From Methylococcus sp. EFPC2 (GTDB lineage: Bacteria > Pseudomonadota > Gammaproteobacteria > Methylococcales > Methylococcaceae), in contig NZ_CP070491.1 in the NCBI RefSeq assembly GCF_016925495.1, positions 868,001-932,000 on the forward strand: a stretch of DNA of 64,000 bases. Reading direction: 5' to 3'. Numbering within the stretch: position 1 is the stretch's first letter; every line of letters starts with the position of its first letter. This document shows, one piece after another, positions 21,263 through 28,829 of this stretch. Made by a program: the position numbers and the translations under genes. The notes under the pieces were generated by a model. It was not told where the DNA came from, ran no database searches, and was given only the letters and a program-made list of their open reading frames with translations.

Positions 21263-22774
21263 TCAGACCTCGACTTGCACCCTGGGATCGCCGGGCCAGT
21301 CGAGGTGGAAAAACTTGCCGCGTGGTTGGTCGGTGCGCTCGTAAGTGTGGGCGCCGAAATAGTCGCGCTGTGCCTGCAGCAGGTTGGCCGGCAGGCGGGA
21401 GCTACGGTAGCCGTCGAAATAGGCCAGCGCGGAACCGAACGCAGGGACGGGCAGTCCACTCTTTACCGCCAGTGCCACGACTTCGCGCCAATTTTCCTGC
21501 CCGGAATGCAGCGCGTCCCTGAAATACGGATCCAGCATCAAATTTTTCAAGCCGGGATCACGGATGTAGGCGTCGGTGATTTTTTGCAGGAAATTCGCGC
21601 GTATGATGCAGCCGCCCCGCCATATCTGGGCAATGGTGCCGAAATCCAGCCTCCAGCCATAGGTCTTCTGCGCCTCGGCCATGAGTTGGAAACCTTGGGC
21701 GTAGGCGCAGATTTTGGAGCAATAGAGGGCGTTGCGAATGGATGCGATCAACGCCGGCGCGTCGTTTACGATCGGGAGCTTTGGACCGTGCAGCGCATCC
21801 CCGGCCTGCACGCGCTCATCCTTCAGCGCCGACAAGGCGCGGGAGAACACCGCTTCGGCCATGGCGTTGGCCGGCACGCCTTGTTCCAGGGCGCTGGTCG
21901 AGGTCCACTGGCCAGTGCCCTTTTGACCTGCCGTATCCAGCACCTTGTCGACCAAAAATCCATCGCCGGAAGGATCGCGCTGCTGAAGGATGTCTGCGGT
22001 GATCTCAATGAGGTAGCTGGACAGTTCGCCTCGATTCCAATCCGCGAATACCTGGCCGATGGCGTCGGCCTCCCAGCCGAGCAGGTGTTTGATGAGCCAG
22101 TAAGCCTCGCAGATGAGCTGCATATCGATGTATTCGATGCCGTTATGCACCATCTTTACGTAATGTCCGGCCCCGTTCGCGCCGATATGCGCGGTGCAAC
22201 TGACGCCGCCCGACAGCGGTTTACCGGGCTCCGCGCCTTCCAGTGGCGCGCCCGTTTGTTCATCGACCTTGGCCGCGATGTCGCGCCAGATGGGCTCCAA
22301 TTCCGCCCAAGCTTCCGGGCTGCCCCCCGGCATAAGCGAAGGTCCGAAGCGGGCGCCGGTTTCGCCGCCGGAAACCCCGGAACCGATGAAGGAGAATCCT
22401 TGCGCCGTCAGTTCTTGCTCCCGGCGGATCGTATCCAGCCAGTGCGCGTTGCCGCCGTCGATGACGATGTCGCCGGGATCGAGGTGGGGCAGCAGTGTGG
22501 CTATGGTCTGGTCCGTGGCGGTGCCGGCTTTGACCAGCAGCACGATCTTGCGCGGACGTTTGATGGCGGCGACGAATTCCGGCAGGCTTTCCGTACCGAT
22601 TACCCGCGCCGCCGAAGGTTCGTTCTTTTCGCAGTCGGCGATGAACCCCCGGGTCTTCTCCGCGGTGCGATTGTAGACGGCGATGGTGTGGCCGTGATCG
22701 GCGATGTTGAGAGCCAGATTTTGCCCCATGACGGCCAGGCCTATCAGGCCGATGTCGGCGATTCCGCTAGTCAT
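21263..22774 (-). CDS. gnd: 6-phosphogluconate dehydrogenase, decarboxylating
   Basis: Oxidative decarboxylation of 6-phosphogluconate to ribulose-5-phosphate, the acceptor of the ribulose monophosphate cycle in many methylotrophs. The 503-residue protein starts with the Rossmann fold ([20 protein letters not shown], then VYNRT). It continues with the helical substrate domain that contains [29 protein letters not shown] and the conserved WRGGCIIRA. It is somewhat longer than the E. coli enzyme (468). GGGGG lies just before the ATG. It is divergent from the gene-free region at 22.8-23.6 kb. Confidence 0.97.
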   Translation of the reverse strand: MTSGIADIGLIGLAVMGQNLALNIADHGHTIAVYNRTAEKTRGFIADCEKNEPSAARVIGTESLPEFVAAIKRPRKIVLLVKAGTATDQTIATLLPHLDPGDIVIDGGNAHWLDTIRREQELTAQGFSFIGSGVSGGETGARFGPSLMPGGSPEAWAELEPIWRDIAAKVDEQTGAPLEGAEPGKPLSGGVSCTAHIGANGAGHYVKMVHNGIEYIDMQLICEAYWLIKHLLGWEADAIGQVFADWNRGELSSYLIEITADILQQRDPSGDGFLVDKVLDTAGQKGTGQWTSTSALEQGVPANAMAEAVFSRALSALKDERVQAGDALHGPKLPIVNDAPALIASIRNALYCSKICAYAQGFQLMAEAQKTYGWRLDFGTIAQIWRGGCIIRANFLQKITDAYIRDPGLKNLMLDPYFRDALHSGQENWREVVALAVKSGLPVPAFGSALAYFDGYRSSRLPANLLQAQRDYFGAHTYERTDQPRGKFFHLDWPGDPRVQVEV

Positions 22775-23070
22775 AACGCCCCCGTGTCGTCAAAAAATGT
22801 GAGACCAGAGTATATCCCGCTACGGTCCACGCACGTCATGGCTTCAACCTCTCTCAAGTCAGGGGGGGCTGGAGCCGGCTCGCAAGCAGCCTTACGTACG
22901 TCCGGTCAAGGTTTCCAGGCCGCGCAGTGTCTGGAAAGTATAGGGTAAAAACATACTAATTTACTTGGGTGAGCCTATCGATGATTTCGCGAGGTTCAGG
23001 TATCTTGCTGATTTTTGTGAGAGTAGGGTCCGGTCCGCCAAGCATGCGGCGATTTTTTTCCCGCAAAATA

Positions 23071-23098
23071 TGGACAGCGTTTATTTTTGCTTTAGACT
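23071..23098 (+). promoter_or_regulatory. Sigma-70-like promoter candidate for the small RNA
   Basis: TGGACA at 23071-23076 matches the -35 consensus at five of six positions, and TAGACT at 23093-23098 matches the -10 at four of six, with a 16-base A/T-rich spacer. Initiation would fall near 23105. It is an unverified match by eye; I also looked for a -24/-12 sigma-54 site and found none with correct spacing. Confidence 0.3.
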
Positions 23099-23104
23099 CT
23101 GCCG

Positions 23105-23265
23105 CAGCTTCACGGACGGGGCGCGATTGTAGAGTCGCCAAAGAGGAGGAGAGCCCGTAAGGGCGCACATAAAAACAACAATGCTCTTGCAATGTGTCGC
23201 TTGTTCGATGCGTTAGCCTTACAAAAACAACAATAAGCGTAAACCCGCCCTGTGCGGGTTTTTTT
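23105..23265 (+). ncRNA. Candidate trans-acting small RNA with A-rich (ARN)n stretches
   Basis: About 160 nt. From 5' to 3' I see a short hairpin (23123-23138), the purine stretch AAAGAGGAGGAGA, a GNRA-loop hairpin GCCCGTAAGGGC at about 23153-23164, then AAAAACAACAATG near 23171-23183, and AAAAACAACAATAAG near 23223-23237, and finally a rho-independent terminator. The two A-rich stretches are runs of four to five consecutive ARN triplets, the known binding pattern of the Hfq distal face; Pseudomonas CrcZ/CrcY sponges carry repeated CA-motifs of the same kind. No coding frame is credible here. Strand is inferred from the terminator's T-run. The assignment as Hfq sponge is inference from motif similarity. 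Confidence 0.35.
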
Positions 23266-23323
23266 ATGCCCTGCGTGCGAGCAAAAAAGAAGGCGACCAC
23301 TAGGGTCGCCAAAAAGGAGGAGA
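23130..23323 (+). repeat. Direct repeat of a 23-base hairpin-flank/purine element
   Basis: Copies at 23130-23152 and 23301-23323 agree at 21 of 23 positions and share GTCGCCAAA then AGGAGGAGA. In each, the 5' part forms the right arm of a small hairpin (23123-23127 with 23134-23138; 23292-23298 with 23304-23310), so the unit is hairpin plus purine tract. The copies lie on either side of the terminator at 23241-23265. No coding or mobile element explains the duplication. Confidence 0.6.
23241..23265 (+). terminator. Strong rho-independent terminator
   Basis: AAACCCGC (23241-23248) pairs with GCGGGTTT (23254-23261) around a five-base loop, and the right arm merges into an unbroken run of eight T. 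Since no plus-strand gene precedes it within the gene-free region, it most likely ends the candidate small RNA. Confidence 0.85.
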
Positions 23324-23626
23324 ACATTGCCCGAGCGCCTAGAACCGGATGATGCGGGTCTTGTCAAGCAACGGCTCTGTTGAGTCGGTATCAATTATCG
23401 CAAAGAAATTTAGATTCAGTTATCAGACAATCTTATGATATCGATAAGCCGCCTCTTCGGCCCGAAAGCCAGCGGGGCCAGTACGGAAGCCGCAGACCCA
23501 GTTTGCCGAGCGGCGAACTCGGTCGCGTAACGGAATTGGGGGGAATTGCGGGATGAACGGTTGATTTTTTCGGGCCTGCCGGCATATAAAGCCCGCCGAC
23601 AACTTATCCATCACTTCGAGCACATC

Positions 23627-24598
23627 ATGAACAGACTGAGTCGATTACTGCTGACTTTGGGCCTGGCACTCTCCCTGTTATTCACGGGAATAGATGCATC
23701 CTTCGCCGCCCGGATGGGGGGCGGCAAATCGTTCGGCAGCCGGCCGTCGTACAGCCAGCCTTACAAGAGCCCGAATAATGGCTACAGCCAAGCCACCCCG
23801 GCACAGCCCGGCTATCAATCTCCCGCCTATCAGCGCAACCAAGCGGCCCGTGAATCCTTGAGCCGCCGCGGTGGCCTGATGGGCATGTTGGGCGGCCTGG
23901 CCCTGGGGGGGCTGCTGGGGGCCATGCTGTTCGGCGGCGCATTCGAACACATCAACTTCGTCGATCTGTTGATTTTTGCCGGGATCGCCTTTTTGCTGTT
24001 CAAGCTGCTGGCCAGCAGACGCCATGGCGGCTCGGCGCACGCGGCCGCCGGGAATTATCGGGCGGAGCCCGGAAGCGACTTCGAGCGAGGCTACGAGCGC
24101 AGGGCCGAACCGGTTTATGCCGGACCGGCCAATCGCGCGGGATTCGATACCGACATCCTGTCCCGCAAGGGGCGTAACCTGGGCGTCGGCGTGGACGCCA
24201 TCCCGCATGCCCCGGCCGCGTTGCCGTCTGATTTCGACAAAACGGCGTTCCTTTCCGGCGCCAAGGCGGCCTATGCCCATTTGCAGGCCGCCTGGGATGC
24301 GGCCGACCTCGCCGAATTGCGGGCCCTCACCACCGACAAGGTTTTCTGTGAATTGCAGGAGCAGTTGCGCGAACGCGGGGGAGCCAACCACACGGAATTG
24401 CTCGAAGTCGAAGCCACCGTATTGGATGTGCGCGATCAGGGCGACGAGCGCACGGCCAGTGTGTTGTACGACGTCCTTATGCGCGAAGCACCCGGAGCCG
24501 AGGCCGTGAGGGTGCGCGAAGCTTGGCATTTCGTCCGTTCGCGTTCGAGCCGGCAGCCGACCTGGTATCTGGATGGAATCCAGCAACTGGAGGATTGA
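23627..24598 (+). CDS. Tim44-like domain membrane protein
   Basis: A 323-residue protein starting at 23627 (MNRLSRLLLTLGLALSLLFTG) with a signal peptide cleaved near SFA. A low-complexity Ser/Tyr/Gly/Pro/Gln region follows (about residues 30-85), then two hydrophobic segments (about 90-107 glycine-rich, and 117-131), a linker, and a C-terminal Tim44-like domain (from about residue 200). The latter has FLSGAKAAYAHLQAAWDAADLAELRALTTDKV, the typical alpha-helical opening of the fold. In bacteria such proteins are membrane-anchored and of unknown role. The tlpA-like start at 24639 follows after 40 bases. Confidence 0.85.
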   Translation: MNRLSRLLLTLGLALSLLFTGIDASFAARMGGGKSFGSRPSYSQPYKSPNNGYSQATPAQPGYQSPAYQRNQAARESLSRRGGLMGMLGGLALGGLLGAMLFGGAFEHINFVDLLIFAGIAFLLFKLLASRRHGGSAHAAAGNYRAEPGSDFERGYERRAEPVYAGPANRAGFDTDILSRKGRNLGVGVDAIPHAPAALPSDFDKTAFLSGAKAAYAHLQAAWDAADLAELRALTTDKVFCELQEQLRERGGANHTELLEVEATVLDVRDQGDERTASVLYDVLMREAPGAEAVRVREAWHFVRSRSSRQPTWYLDGIQQLED

Positions 24599-24638
24599 AG
24601 GCAAGCAAGCACGAGGTGCCCAGCGGAGTGGCTGGCGT

Positions 24639-25124
24639 ATGAAACGACGGCTTATGCTGGGCATGTCACTGCTGGCCGCCGGACTAGGCCTGCTGGCAGG
24701 GTGTTCCAATGCGCCGGAGAGCAGCTTCACCACGGTGAAGGGTGAGCGCATCGAATTGAGCGCCCTGCGAGGACGGCCGGTGCTGGTCACCTTTTGGGCC
24801 AGTAATTGCGCAAGCTGTCTGGATGAGATGCCCCGGCTCACCGAGCTATATCGGGACTATCACGCGCGCGGTCTGGAAGTCATCGCCGTGGCGATGCAGT
24901 ACGATATGCCCAGCCAGGTGGTGGCGCTGGCTACGCAACGCGATCTGCCCTATCCCGTGGTACTGGATCCTCAAGGCCAGCATGCGCATGCCTTCGAGGA
25001 TGTGACCGTGGTGCCCTCGGTTTTCCTGCTTTCGCCCGAAGGCGATATCCGCTTCCGTAAAATCGGCCCGCCGGACATGAAGGCGCTCAGATCAATGATT
25101 AATTCCATGCTGGCGGAGACCTGA
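24639..25124 (+). CDS. TlpA-like thiol-disulfide oxidoreductase lipoprotein
   Basis: A 161-residue lipoprotein: the signal peptide ends LLAGC (Cys22), then a thioredoxin-like fold with FWASNCASCLDEMP (CxxC at residues 57-60) and the cis-proline segment VTVVPSVFLL. The family reduces periplasmic disulfides, for example in cytochrome c maturation, and a cytochrome c lies elsewhere in this window. I begin at 24639 so that the lipoprotein signal starts the protein. It is followed after one base by hemJ. The electron donor and target are unknown. Confidence 0.9.
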   Translation: MKRRLMLGMSLLAAGLGLLAGCSNAPESSFTTVKGERIELSALRGRPVLVTFWASNCASCLDEMPRLTELYRDYHARGLEVIAVAMQYDMPSQVVALATQRDLPYPVVLDPQGQHAHAFEDVTVVPSVFLLSPEGDIRFRKIGPPDMKALRSMINSMLAET

Positions 25125-25125
25125 C

Positions 25126-25548
25126 ATGCTGCTCAAGGCGTTTCATCTTATTTTCATGGTGACGTGGTTCGCCGGGTTGTTCTATTTGCCGCGGCTGTTC
25201 GTCTATCACGCGCTGAGTTCGGATGTGGTCAGCATCGAGCGTTTCAAGATCATGGAGCGCAAGCTCTATTACGGCATCATGACCCCCGGTATGGTGCTGA
25301 CGCTGATTTTCGGCATCTGGATGCTGGCCGATTATGCTTGGGAGGCTTATGCGTCCGCGGGCTGGCTGCATTTGAAACTGACCTTGATCGTTCTCCTGGT
25401 GGCCTATCACTTCCTGTGCGGCAAATGGCTTTTGGATTTCAAGCACGACCGCAACAGGCATAGCCACGTTTACTTTCGCTGGATGAACGAAGTTCCCGTA
25501 CTCTTCCTGATCGCCATCGTCTTGCTGGCCAGCGTCAAGCCTTTCTGA
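25126..25548 (+). CDS. hemJ: Protoporphyrinogen IX oxidase, HemJ type
   Basis: Integral membrane protein of 140 residues with four helices, matching HemJ (UPF0093), which oxidises protoporphyrinogen IX to protoporphyrin IX in many proteobacteria and cyanobacteria lacking HemG or HemY. The first helix carries KAFHLIFMVTWFAGLFYLPR with the conserved His and Trp, and RKLYYGIMTPGMVLT and YHFLCGKWLLDF are family segments. The ATG follows the tlpA-like stop by one base, and argA starts one base after its stop, so all three are probably co-translated. Confidence 0.93.
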   Translation: MLLKAFHLIFMVTWFAGLFYLPRLFVYHALSSDVVSIERFKIMERKLYYGIMTPGMVLTLIFGIWMLADYAWEAYASAGWLHLKLTLIVLLVAYHFLCGKWLLDFKHDRNRHSHVYFRWMNEVPVLFLIAIVLLASVKPF

Positions 25549-25549
25549 A

Positions 25550-26875
25550 ATGAACACGGTGCCCGCAGACCGTGTTCGCTGGTTTCGCGATTCCTCGCCC
25601 TATATACACGCTCACCGGGGACGGACCTTCGTCGTTTCGTTCGGCGGCGAAGCCGTGGCCGATGGCCTGTTCGCCAATCTGGTTCATGACTTCGCGCTGC
25701 TGAACAGCCTGGGCGTTCGCCTGGTGCTGGTCCACGGCATACGCCCGCAAATCGAGCAGCGTTTGCAGGCGCGGGGTATCGAAGCCCGCTATCACCGGGG
25801 ATTGCGCATCACCGATGCGATCGCCCTCGACTGCGTGAAGGAGGCGGCCGGCGCGGTGCGTGTGGAGATCGAGGCCTTGTTGTCCATGGGCCTGGCGAAC
25901 TCCCCCATGGCCGGCGCCTGCATCCGGGTGGCGTCGGGCAATTTCGTGGTGGCCAGGCCGCGCGGCGTGTGCGACGGCGTGGATTTCGGCCAGACCGGCG
26001 TGGTCCGCCGGGTCGACGTGGAAGGCGTGCGGGGCCAGTTGGAACAGGGAAACGTGGTATTGCTGTCCCCGGTCGGTTATTCGCCCACCGGCGAGGTGTT
26101 CAATCTCAGCGCGGAAGAGGTGGCGACGGCGGTCGCCATCGCGCTGGATGCCGACAAGCTGCTGTTGCTGACCGAGGAGGAATGCCGGGCGGCCGCGGAC
26201 GACAAGGCCTTCCGCCAACTCACTACGGATGAGGCCGACCTGCTGCTGACGCGGTCGGACAGTTTGGCGGGCGACATCGCGCCCCATTTGCGCGCCGCGG
26301 TCATGGCGTGTCGCGGCGGGGTCAAACGGGCGCACCTCGTCGATCGCCATCAGGACGGAGCCGTGCTGCTCGAACTATTCACCCGGGACGGGGTCGGCGT
26401 CCTGGTCAGCACCTCGCCGTTCGAAGAGATGCGCCTCGCTCAACTCGGCGACATCGGCGGCATCTGCGATTTGATCCGCCCGCTGGAGGCGGCCGGTGTG
26501 CTGGTGCAGCGCACCCGGGAACGCCTGGAAACCGAGATCGACGATTACACGGTCATCGAACGCGACGGCATGGTGGTGGGTTGCGCGGCCTTGCATGCCT
26601 ATCCCGAGGAAAGCGCGGGAGAGCTGGCCTGCGTCGCCTTGCACGAGGATTATCGCGGCGAGGGGCGGGGCGATCGCCTGCTGGATTACATCGAGCGGAG
26701 GGCGCGGGAGCGGGGCTTGCGTCGGCTGTTCGTCCTCACCACCCAGACCACGCATTGGTTTCGCGAACACGGCTTCGAACCGGCGGGCCTGGACGACCTG
26801 CCGAGCGCGCGCCGCGCGTTATACAATCACAACCGCAACTCCAAGATCCTCTTCAAGTCATTGGACAGGATCTGA
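25550..26875 (+). CDS. argA: N-acetylglutamate synthase
   Basis: First enzyme of arginine synthesis. The 441-residue protein has the amino-acid-kinase-like N-terminal domain (about residues 20-280; VVSFGGEAVADG, VLVHGIRPQIEQRL) and a C-terminal GNAT acetyltransferase domain (about 295-440; LACVALHEDYRGEGRGDRLLDYIE holds the acetyl-CoA loop). The arrangement matches the classical ArgA of gammaproteobacteria. The N-terminal domain normally carries the arginine feedback site. Confidence 0.96.
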   Translation: MNTVPADRVRWFRDSSPYIHAHRGRTFVVSFGGEAVADGLFANLVHDFALLNSLGVRLVLVHGIRPQIEQRLQARGIEARYHRGLRITDAIALDCVKEAAGAVRVEIEALLSMGLANSPMAGACIRVASGNFVVARPRGVCDGVDFGQTGVVRRVDVEGVRGQLEQGNVVLLSPVGYSPTGEVFNLSAEEVATAVAIALDADKLLLLTEEECRAAADDKAFRQLTTDEADLLLTRSDSLAGDIAPHLRAAVMACRGGVKRAHLVDRHQDGAVLLELFTRDGVGVLVSTSPFEEMRLAQLGDIGGICDLIRPLEAAGVLVQRTRERLETEIDDYTVIERDGMVVGCAALHAYPEESAGELACVALHEDYRGEGRGDRLLDYIERRARERGLRRLFVLTTQTTHWFREHGFEPAGLDDLPSARRALYNHNRNSKILFKSLDRI

Positions 26876-26926
26876 TACTTCGACTACCTATTCTCCGAAC
26901 CGAAACCGCCAGAGGATGGTCTTTTC

Positions 26927-27748
26927 ATGACCTGTGATCGCCTGCCCCACCCGGTCGGCCCATATGTGCGCATAGTTCAGCTCACCGATTTTCACCTGCT
27001 CGCCGATCCCGCCGAGGCCATGATGGGCATCAATACCGACGCAAGCTTTCGCTCGGTGTTGGCTGCGGCCCATGCGGCACACTGGCCGCCCGACCTTTGT
27101 CTGCTGACCGGCGATCTGGCCCAGGAAGCCCGGCCGCAAACCTATCGCCGGCTGCGCGCTTACCTGGAGGAACTGGGTGTGCCGTGTTATTGCCTGCCGG
27201 GCAATCACGATTCACCGGCCGTGATCGCCGAACACCTGGCGGGCGCATCGGTTTTCTATCAGCGTACGCTGCTGCTGCCGGACTGGCAGATCGTTTTCCT
27301 CGACAGCACCATAGCCGGCGATCCGGGAGGCTTCCTCGCCGACGAGCAACTCGCGGCCTTGGAAGATGCCTTGCTCGCCCATCCCGATCGCCATGTCCTG
27401 GTCGCCCTGCACCATTCTCCGCTGGCCACCGGCAGCCAGTGGCTGGATACCATGCGGGTGGAAAATGCGGAGGAATTTCTCGCCTTGCTGGCCCGTTATC
27501 CGCGGGTTAGGGCGGTCGTGTACGGTCACGTGCACCAGGCCATGGACGAGCGGATAGGCGATCTGCGGCTGATAGCCGCCCCTTCCACCTGCTTCCAGTT
27601 CAAGCCGGCCAGCGGCGATTTCGCCCTGGATCCGCTCCCGCCCGGCTACCGCTGGATCGAGCTCTACCCGGACGGGCGGATAGAAACCGGCGTGGAACGC
27701 GTGGCGGAATTGCCGGCGGGCCTGGACATGGCGTCCGCCGGATACTGA
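26927..27748 (+). CDS. cpdA: Cyclic-nucleotide (3',5'-cAMP) phosphodiesterase CpdA
   Basis: Calcineurin-like metallophosphoesterase of 273 residues. Metal-ligand motifs in order are QLTDFHL (Asp21, His23), LLTGDLAQE, LPGNHDS, LVALHHSPL and YGHVHQ, the complete class III cyclic-nucleotide phosphodiesterase set. In E. coli CpdA hydrolyses cAMP. AGAGGA lies eleven bases before the ATG. It follows argA by 51 bp and converges with glk. Confidence 0.88.
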   Translation: MTCDRLPHPVGPYVRIVQLTDFHLLADPAEAMMGINTDASFRSVLAAAHAAHWPPDLCLLTGDLAQEARPQTYRRLRAYLEELGVPCYCLPGNHDSPAVIAEHLAGASVFYQRTLLLPDWQIVFLDSTIAGDPGGFLADEQLAALEDALLAHPDRHVLVALHHSPLATGSQWLDTMRVENAEEFLALLARYPRVRAVVYGHVHQAMDERIGDLRLIAAPSTCFQFKPASGDFALDPLPPGYRWIELYPDGRIETGVERVAELPAGLDMASAGY

Positions 27749-27840
27749 GAGGCCGGCGAGGCGGGCGAAGTCGGCAGTCGGCGAAGCCGTCGATCCAGAC
27801 CGGTTGCCGAACCGCAGGCTGACAGGCTGCGTCCAGTGGC

Positions 27841-28821
27841 TTATTGCGCGGCGAAATAATGCATGGCGCCCAGCAGCGGAGTGCGCGGGTTCAGTGCGAG
27901 CTTTACCGACAGCGTGGAGAGCAGGGGACGGAAGCGTCCCTTGGCGGTGAACGCCTGGATGAATTCGCCCGATTCGAGCGCGGAGCGGATTTTCGGGCCG
28001 ATGCCGCCGCCGATGAACACTCCTCCGGTAGCGAAGGACCGAAGCGCCAGATTGCCGGCCTCGGCGCCGTAGATCTCCGCGAATAGGCGCACGGCTTCCC
28101 GGCACAGAGGATCTTCGCCGTCTATGCCCAGCCGGGAGATCAGGGCGTTGCGGTCTATATCGGGGGCGGCGTGATCCGGAACGGCGGGGCAGGGCGGCGC
28201 ATAGCCGCTGGCCGCGAGGAAGTCGTACAAATGGCCGAAGCCGTTGCCCGACAGGATGCGCTCGTTGCTGACGTGGTCGGGATAAAGGCCACGCAGGTAG
28301 GACAGCAGTTGGTCCTGCCGTTCGTTTTGCGGCGCGAAGTCGCTGTGGCCGCCTTCCGTGGCGACGGGATGATGCCGCTCGCCGTCCCAGTAGAGCAAGG
28401 CCTCGCCGAGGCCGGTGCCGGCCGCGATCACCGCGATGTTGCCGGTTTGCTCGACGGCGTTCGGATTGAGCTCGATGAAGTCCTGCTCTTCCAGGTGCAG
28501 CATGCCGACGGCCATCGCTTCGAGATCGTTGAGCAGCCGGACACGCTCGGTGCCGAGGCGGATCTTCAGGGCGGAGCCGTCGAGCAACCAGGGCAGGTTG
28601 GTGGTCTGACAGCGCTGATCGATGACCGGTCCCGCGACGCCGAAGGCGGCCGCATCGATCTGCTCCCCGTCGGCCAGGAACAAACCGATGATCTCGTCGA
28701 AGGTGCGGAACTCGCCACTGGCGTAAGTCTGTTCCCGCACGATATGGGTCGAGCCGCCGGCCTGTGTTTCGATCGAGGCCAGGACCGTTTTGGTTCCGCC
28801 GATGTCGCCGGCTAATATCAT
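27841..28821 (-). CDS. glk: Glucokinase
   Basis: Phosphorylates glucose at C6. The start at 28821 gives 326 residues beginning MILAGDIGGTKTVLAS, the phosphate-1 motif of ROK/hexokinase-type glucokinase; the frame upstream to 28917 lies mostly inside the neighbouring gene. GTGLGEALLYW and GGVFIGGGIGPKI are further nucleotide- and sugar-binding parts. It starts nine bases after the stop of the 1067-aa phosphorylase-kinase-like gene, so the two are almost surely one transcript, which suggests a role in glycogen or glucan use. Confidence 0.95.
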   Translation of the reverse strand: MILAGDIGGTKTVLASIETQAGGSTHIVREQTYASGEFRTFDEIIGLFLADGEQIDAAAFGVAGPVIDQRCQTTNLPWLLDGSALKIRLGTERVRLLNDLEAMAVGMLHLEEQDFIELNPNAVEQTGNIAVIAAGTGLGEALLYWDGERHHPVATEGGHSDFAPQNERQDQLLSYLRGLYPDHVSNERILSGNGFGHLYDFLAASGYAPPCPAVPDHAAPDIDRNALISRLGIDGEDPLCREAVRLFAEIYGAEAGNLALRSFATGGVFIGGGIGPKIRSALESGEFIQAFTAKGRFRPLLSTLSVKLALNPRTPLLGAMHYFAAQ

Positions 28822-28829
28822 GGGCTTCC

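Larger units (their letters stand above)
22775..23626. other. Gene-free 0.85-kb region between gnd and the Tim44-like gene
   Basis: No plausible protein gene is present on either strand. The stretch is visibly richer in A and T than its neighbours, with several A or T runs. It contains a promoter-like pair at 23071-23098, a candidate small RNA ending in a strong terminator at 23241-23265, and a 23-base direct repeat (23130-23152 and 23301-23323). The 23330-23626 part holds the leader of the Tim44-like gene and shows nothing else I can support. Confidence 0.6.

Noticed and set aside
20927-22948. Plus-strand open frame of 673 codons
   Set aside because: Antisense to gnd and the start of sdaA, whose motifs are intact; GC-rich third positions keep the opposite frame open.
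22960-23120. Sigma-54 promoter for the candidate small RNA, by analogy to CrcZ
   Set aside because: GG and GC pairs with 10 bases between them were not found; the nearest pairs are 12 or more apart.
23130-23323. CRISPR array
   Set aside because: Only two copies of the repeat, separated by 148 bases that contain a terminator and hairpins.
23110-23394. Minus-strand frame of 94 codons in the gene-free region
   Set aside because: Lies across the terminator and the repeats, with two LLLFGD pieces created only by the repeated DNA element.
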